64,000 bases of DNA, taken from positions 62,001-126,000 of the forward strand of contig NZ_JAJQTQ010000011.1 in assembly GCF_029081005.1 (NCBI RefSeq). Direction: 5' to 3'. Under the pieces are notes generated by a model that was not told the DNA's origin, ran no database searches, and worked only from the letters and a program-made list of their open reading frames with translations. The translations under genes were made by a program, and so were the position numbers. Below, piece after piece: positions 61,183 to 64,000 of the stretch. How positions within the stretch are numbered: position 1 is the stretch's first letter; each line of letters opens with the position of its first letter. This DNA comes from Halomonas elongata. GTDB taxonomy: Bacteria > Pseudomonadota > Gammaproteobacteria > Pseudomonadales > Halomonadaceae.

Positions 61183-62196
61183 TCAGTCGGCGGCCATGGC
61201 TTCGAGGCGCGCATGTACACGACGCCAGCGCGCCAGTGCGCTCATGGCGTCGAGATCGGGACGTGCACGGCCGTAACGCAACCTGGCGGTTCGTTTTGAG
61301 GTCCGTCCTCGGCAGGCTTCCAGCACCTCGAGGGCAGCTTGTCGGTCATTGCATACCAACAGGGTATCGCACCCCGCCTCCAGGGCCAGGCGAGCTCGAT
61401 CGGCCGGCGTGCCGGCGGAGCTCGCCCCGGCCATGCTCAGGTCGTCCGAGAAGATCGTCCCCTTGAATCCCAGGGTTTCACGCAGCATGCCGAGCCATGC
61501 CGGGGAAAATCCCGCCGGACGGTCATCGAAGTCGGGATAGACCACATGCGCCGGCATCATGCCATCCAGGCGCGACGCCAGGGTGCGGAAGGGGATCAGG
61601 TCACGGGCACGCAGGTCCGCCAGGGAGCGCTCGTCCACGGGCAGCTCATGGTGAGAATCGGCGGCGACGCCGCCATGGCCGGGGAAGTGCTTGCCCACGG
61701 CGGCCATGCCGGCTTCGTGAAGCCCCTCGATGAAGGCGCCGGCCAGCCCGCTTACCGCTTCCGGCGAGCCGCCGAAACTTCGATCGCCGATGACCGAAGA
61801 GACGCCACTGTCGACATCAAGCACCGGAGCGAAGCTCAAATCCAGCCCGCAACCCGCCATTTCCATGCCGAGCAACCAGCCGGCATCCTGACACAGGCGC
61901 CGGGCAACCTCAGGGGCAACCTCGTATTCACGGCCCAGGCGCGCCATCGACGGCAGGCGTGTCACCCCCTGACGCAGGCGCTGCACCCGACCACCTTCCT
62001 GATCGATGGCCAACAGCAGCTCGGGACGGACCTGGCGGATCGACTGGCAGAGTTCACGCACCTGTGCGGCATCCTCGACATTGCGGCCGAACAGGATGAT
62101 CCCCCCTACCGAAGGGTGCCCGAGAAGCTCCTGCTCCTCGCGGCGCAGCCGAGGGCCCTCAAGGTCCAGCATCACCGGTCCGAGCGTCTGGGTCAT
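61183..62196 (-). CDS. nagZ: Beta-N-acetylhexosaminidase NagZ
   Basis: A 337-residue cytosolic glycosidase of family GH3. It removes GlcNAc from anhydro-muropeptides during cell-wall recycling. Motifs: MLDLEGPRLRREEQELLGHPSVGGIILFGRN, AIDQEGGRVQRL, VGKHFPGHGGVAADSHHELP (the mobile loop His), and FSDDLSM with the nucleophile Asp. AGGAA precedes the ATG at 62196. Longer readings back to 62682 are not conserved and overlap pilD. Confidence 0.95.
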   Translation of the reverse strand: MTQTLGPVMLDLEGPRLRREEQELLGHPSVGGIILFGRNVEDAAQVRELCQSIRQVRPELLLAIDQEGGRVQRLRQGVTRLPSMARLGREYEVAPEVARRLCQDAGWLLGMEMAGCGLDLSFAPVLDVDSGVSSVIGDRSFGGSPEAVSGLAGAFIEGLHEAGMAAVGKHFPGHGGVAADSHHELPVDERSLADLRARDLIPFRTLASRLDGMMPAHVVYPDFDDRPAGFSPAWLGMLRETLGFKGTIFSDDLSMAGASSAGTPADRARLALEAGCDTLLVCNDRQAALEVLEACRGRTSKRTARLRYGRARPDLDAMSALARWRRVHARLEAMAAD

Positions 62197-62341
62197 GGTC
62201 GCGTTCCTGACGAGATGAGGGCCAGATTCTAGACCATCCCGCCGCGACGCGACAGCCCGTCCAGATTCGTGCCAGCGAGGCGGACAGCCCCCTGACATTG
62301 TCCGTACAATGCGGGCAGGGACACCACGGAAGGAGAACTTC

Positions 62342-63193
62342 ATGCCCGGCACCCTCCCCACGTTTCTGCTCTGGCCGCTCGCCGCACTTCTGGGCCTTAG
62401 CCTCGGCAGCTTCCTGAACGTGGTCATTACCCGCCTGCCGGTAATGCTGATGCGCAACTGGCGCGCCGAAGCCCGGGCGGCCCTGTCGCTCGAGCCGGAA
62501 TCGTCGCCACGCTTCGATCTTCTCGGCCCCTCCTCGATGTGCCCACGTTGCGAGGCGCCCATCGCCTGGCGACACAATTTGCCACTGATCGGCTGGCTCG
62601 GACTGCGTGGCCGCTGCGCCCATTGCCGAAAGCCGATCAGCCTCCAGTACCCTCTGGTGGAACTCGCCGGTGGTCTCTTCACGCTGGCGGTCCTGGCGCT
62701 TCACGGCCCCACCCTGGAAGCAGCCTTCATCCTCGGTGCCTGTCTGACCCTGCTCGCCCTGGCGGTAATCGACCTGCGATTGCAGTTATTGCCGGACATT
62801 CTCACCCTGCCGCTGCTCTGGGCGGGCCTGCTCTATCACCTGCTTTTCCAGCCTTTCGGCTTGCCGAATGCCGTCCTCGGCGCCATGATCGGCTATGTGT
62901 CGCTATGGGGCTTTCATGGACTTTTCCAGCGTGTGACGGGCAAGCGCGGCATGGGCCACGGCGACTTCAAGTTGATGGCGGCACTGGGCGCCTGGCTCGG
63001 CTGGCCCTATCTGCCCTTGCTGTTGATCCTGTCCGCGGCAGGTGGCGCCCTGTTCGGCCTGGTGACCCAGGCCCTCGACCCCCGGAAACGCAGTCAGCCC
63101 ATACCGTTCGGTCCCTGGCTCGCCCTCGCCGGCTGGATAATGTTGCTGGCCGGCGAGCCACTGATGGCGTTGTACCTGCAATGGATCTCATGA
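62342..63193 (+). CDS. pilD: Prepilin peptidase / N-methyltransferase PilD
   Basis: A 283-residue inner-membrane aspartic protease that cleaves and methylates type IV pilins and type II secretion pseudopilins. The N-terminal GSFLNVVITRLP is followed by two CxxC pairs (CPRCEAP, CAHCRKP) of the zinc-binding methylase loop. Catalytic aspartates are in VIDLRLQLLPD and GHGDFKL. pilB and pilC, usually just upstream, are not here; instead nagZ diverges. Confidence 0.95.
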   Translation: MPGTLPTFLLWPLAALLGLSLGSFLNVVITRLPVMLMRNWRAEARAALSLEPESSPRFDLLGPSSMCPRCEAPIAWRHNLPLIGWLGLRGRCAHCRKPISLQYPLVELAGGLFTLAVLALHGPTLEAAFILGACLTLLALAVIDLRLQLLPDILTLPLLWAGLLYHLLFQPFGLPNAVLGAMIGYVSLWGFHGLFQRVTGKRGMGHGDFKLMAALGAWLGWPYLPLLLILSAAGGALFGLVTQALDPRKRSQPIPFGPWLALAGWIMLLAGEPLMALYLQWIS

Positions 63194-63194
63194 C

Positions 63195-63824
63195 ATGACA
63201 TCAAGGCCCCTTATCATCGGCGTCACCGGCGGCATCGCCTCGGGCAAGTCCACGGTGGCACGCGCCTTCGCCCGATACGGGATTCCCTGGGTAGATGCCG
63301 ATGACATCGCTCGGGACATCGTCGCGCCGGGCGAGCCGGCGCTGGACGAGATCCGCCGGCGCCATGGCGCAGACATACTGCTCGAAGATGGCAGCCTCGA
63401 TCGTCGCGCCCTGCGTGACATCATCTTCGCCGACGAAGCCGAGCGCCGCTGGCTGGAATCGGTCACCCACCCTCGCATTCGGGCAAGACTCGGTGAACGC
63501 CTGGCGAGCTTTCGCCAAGGCGATGTACCCTATGGTCTGCTGGTCTCGCCGCTGCTGTTCGAATCCGGTCAGCGCGAGCTGGTCGACCGCTGCCTGGTCA
63601 TCGATGTCCCCGAGTCACTGCAGATCGAACGCACCGCCCGCCGCGACGGGGTCGACGAAGCCCAGGCACGTGCCATCGTGGCGGCTCAGATGCCTCGCGA
63701 CGAACGTCTTTCCCGGGCCGATGATATCCTGACCAACGATGGCAACGAGCAGCACCTGGCCGACCGGGTCGCCGAGCTCGATCGGCAGTATCGCACTCCC
63801 GGCGGATTGCCCCCGACCCGCTGA
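63195..63824 (+). CDS. coaE: Dephospho-CoA kinase CoaE
   Basis: A 209-residue kinase that completes coenzyme A synthesis. The P-loop GVTGGIASGKST is at residues ~9-20, followed by WVDADDIARDIV and LLVSPLLFESG. It starts two bases after the pilD stop. The pilD-coaE-yacG order is common in gammaproteobacteria. Confidence 0.96.
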   Translation: MTSRPLIIGVTGGIASGKSTVARAFARYGIPWVDADDIARDIVAPGEPALDEIRRRHGADILLEDGSLDRRALRDIIFADEAERRWLESVTHPRIRARLGERLASFRQGDVPYGLLVSPLLFESGQRELVDRCLVIDVPESLQIERTARRDGVDEAQARAIVAAQMPRDERLSRADDILTNDGNEQHLADRVAELDRQYRTPGGLPPTR

Positions 63825-63878
63825 TTCGTCATCCTTGTCATTGATCCGTCACCGCCACCCGCGACGAGAATTTTCCCC

Positions 63879-64000
63879 ATGTCCGAATCCCATGCAGACC
63901 GCCCCCTGGAAATCGCCTGTCCCCAATGCCGCAAGAAGGTTCTCTGGACGAAGGACAACCCCTACCGTCCCTTCTGCAGCAAGCGTTGCCGATTACTGGA
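63879..64000 (+). CDS. yacG: DNA gyrase inhibitor YacG, N-terminal part
   Basis: The gene runs off the right edge with about 40 residues visible. They contain both zinc-binding pairs of YacG: CPQC and CSKRC, with LWTKDNPYRPF between them. YacG binds GyrB and inhibits gyrase. It follows coaE by 54 bases. Confidence 0.92.
   Translation, partial: MSESHADRPLEIACPQCRKKVLWTKDNPYRPFCSKRCRLL

Noticed and set aside
62197..62682. Earlier start for nagZ
   Set aside because: It overlaps pilD on the opposite strand and lacks NagZ similarity; the ATG at 62196 has a ribosome site.

Overview
The window is a GC-rich, densely coding stretch of gammaproteobacterial chromosome. Gene content and order (cysI + DUF934, metH, nfuA, tusDCB-tusE-yccA next to tRNA-Ser(UGA), nudC-dnaQ-rnhA-methyltransferase-gloB-mltD-yejABEF, pilD-coaE-yacG) point to Halomonadaceae or a close relative of Pseudomonas and Halomonas. 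The taxon is inferred from gene order and protein character, not from any search. Sixty-four whole genes, three low-confidence or partial ones, one tRNA and a set of regulatory and repeat features are described. No rRNA, CRISPR array, intact insertion sequence or prophage was seen.

Layout. 0-3 kb: end of a Zur-like repressor, hisI, yidD, an accessory Fic-domain gene and sufE. 3.1-5.7 kb: a tyrosine recombinase divergent from a KfrA-like coiled-coil DNA-binding protein, lying between the Fe-S genes sufE and nfuA. 5.7-14 kb: nfuA, cobalamin-dependent metH, a MATE exporter, sulfite reductase cysI and DUF934. 14-18 kb: smrA, a membrane-anchored GGCT-fold protein, mgtC, arsC, wrbA, DUF2069 and pdxH. 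18-22 kb: a Pat-type lysine acetyltransferase divergent from an HDAC-family deacetylase over a palindromic operator. 22-25 kb: XRE-cupin regulator, DUF1244, moaB and moeA. 25-28.2 kb: acpH, tusE, tusB, tusC, tusD and yccA on the minus strand, and tRNA-Ser. 28.4-36 kb: stress and transport genes (usp, yqaE, racemase-fold protein, CNNM/CBS protein, yeaQ, nhaP2/cvrA, an orphan NMT1-like binding protein) and a small MITE-like element. 36-39.6 kb: yhhQ behind a probable preQ1 riboswitch, prpE and an ArsR regulator. 39.6-46 kb: sohB, SCP2 protein, nudC, dnaQ, rnhA, a methyltransferase, gloB and mltD. 46-52 kb: yejABEF peptide importer. 52-60.5 kb: diguanylate cyclase, rsuA, omega-amidase, rarD, SulP transporter and a RegB/RegA-type redox two-component pair. 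60.5-64 kb: hpt, nagZ, pilD, coaE and the start of yacG.

How the parts connect. Several genes serve sulfur, Fe-S and tRNA modification: cysI makes sulfide; sufE and nfuA handle Fe-S assembly; TusBCD and TusE relay sulfur toward tRNA 2-thiouridine; yhhQ imports queuosine precursors. Pat is a plausible regulator of the PrpE acyl-CoA synthetase encoded about 16 kb away, and the deacetylase encoded back-to-back with Pat is the natural counterpart. The points most worth a second look are the Pat/HDAC divergent operator, the preQ1 riboswitch candidate, the recombinase/KfrA pair, and a family of short repeats whose first triplet is the stop codon of three different genes.
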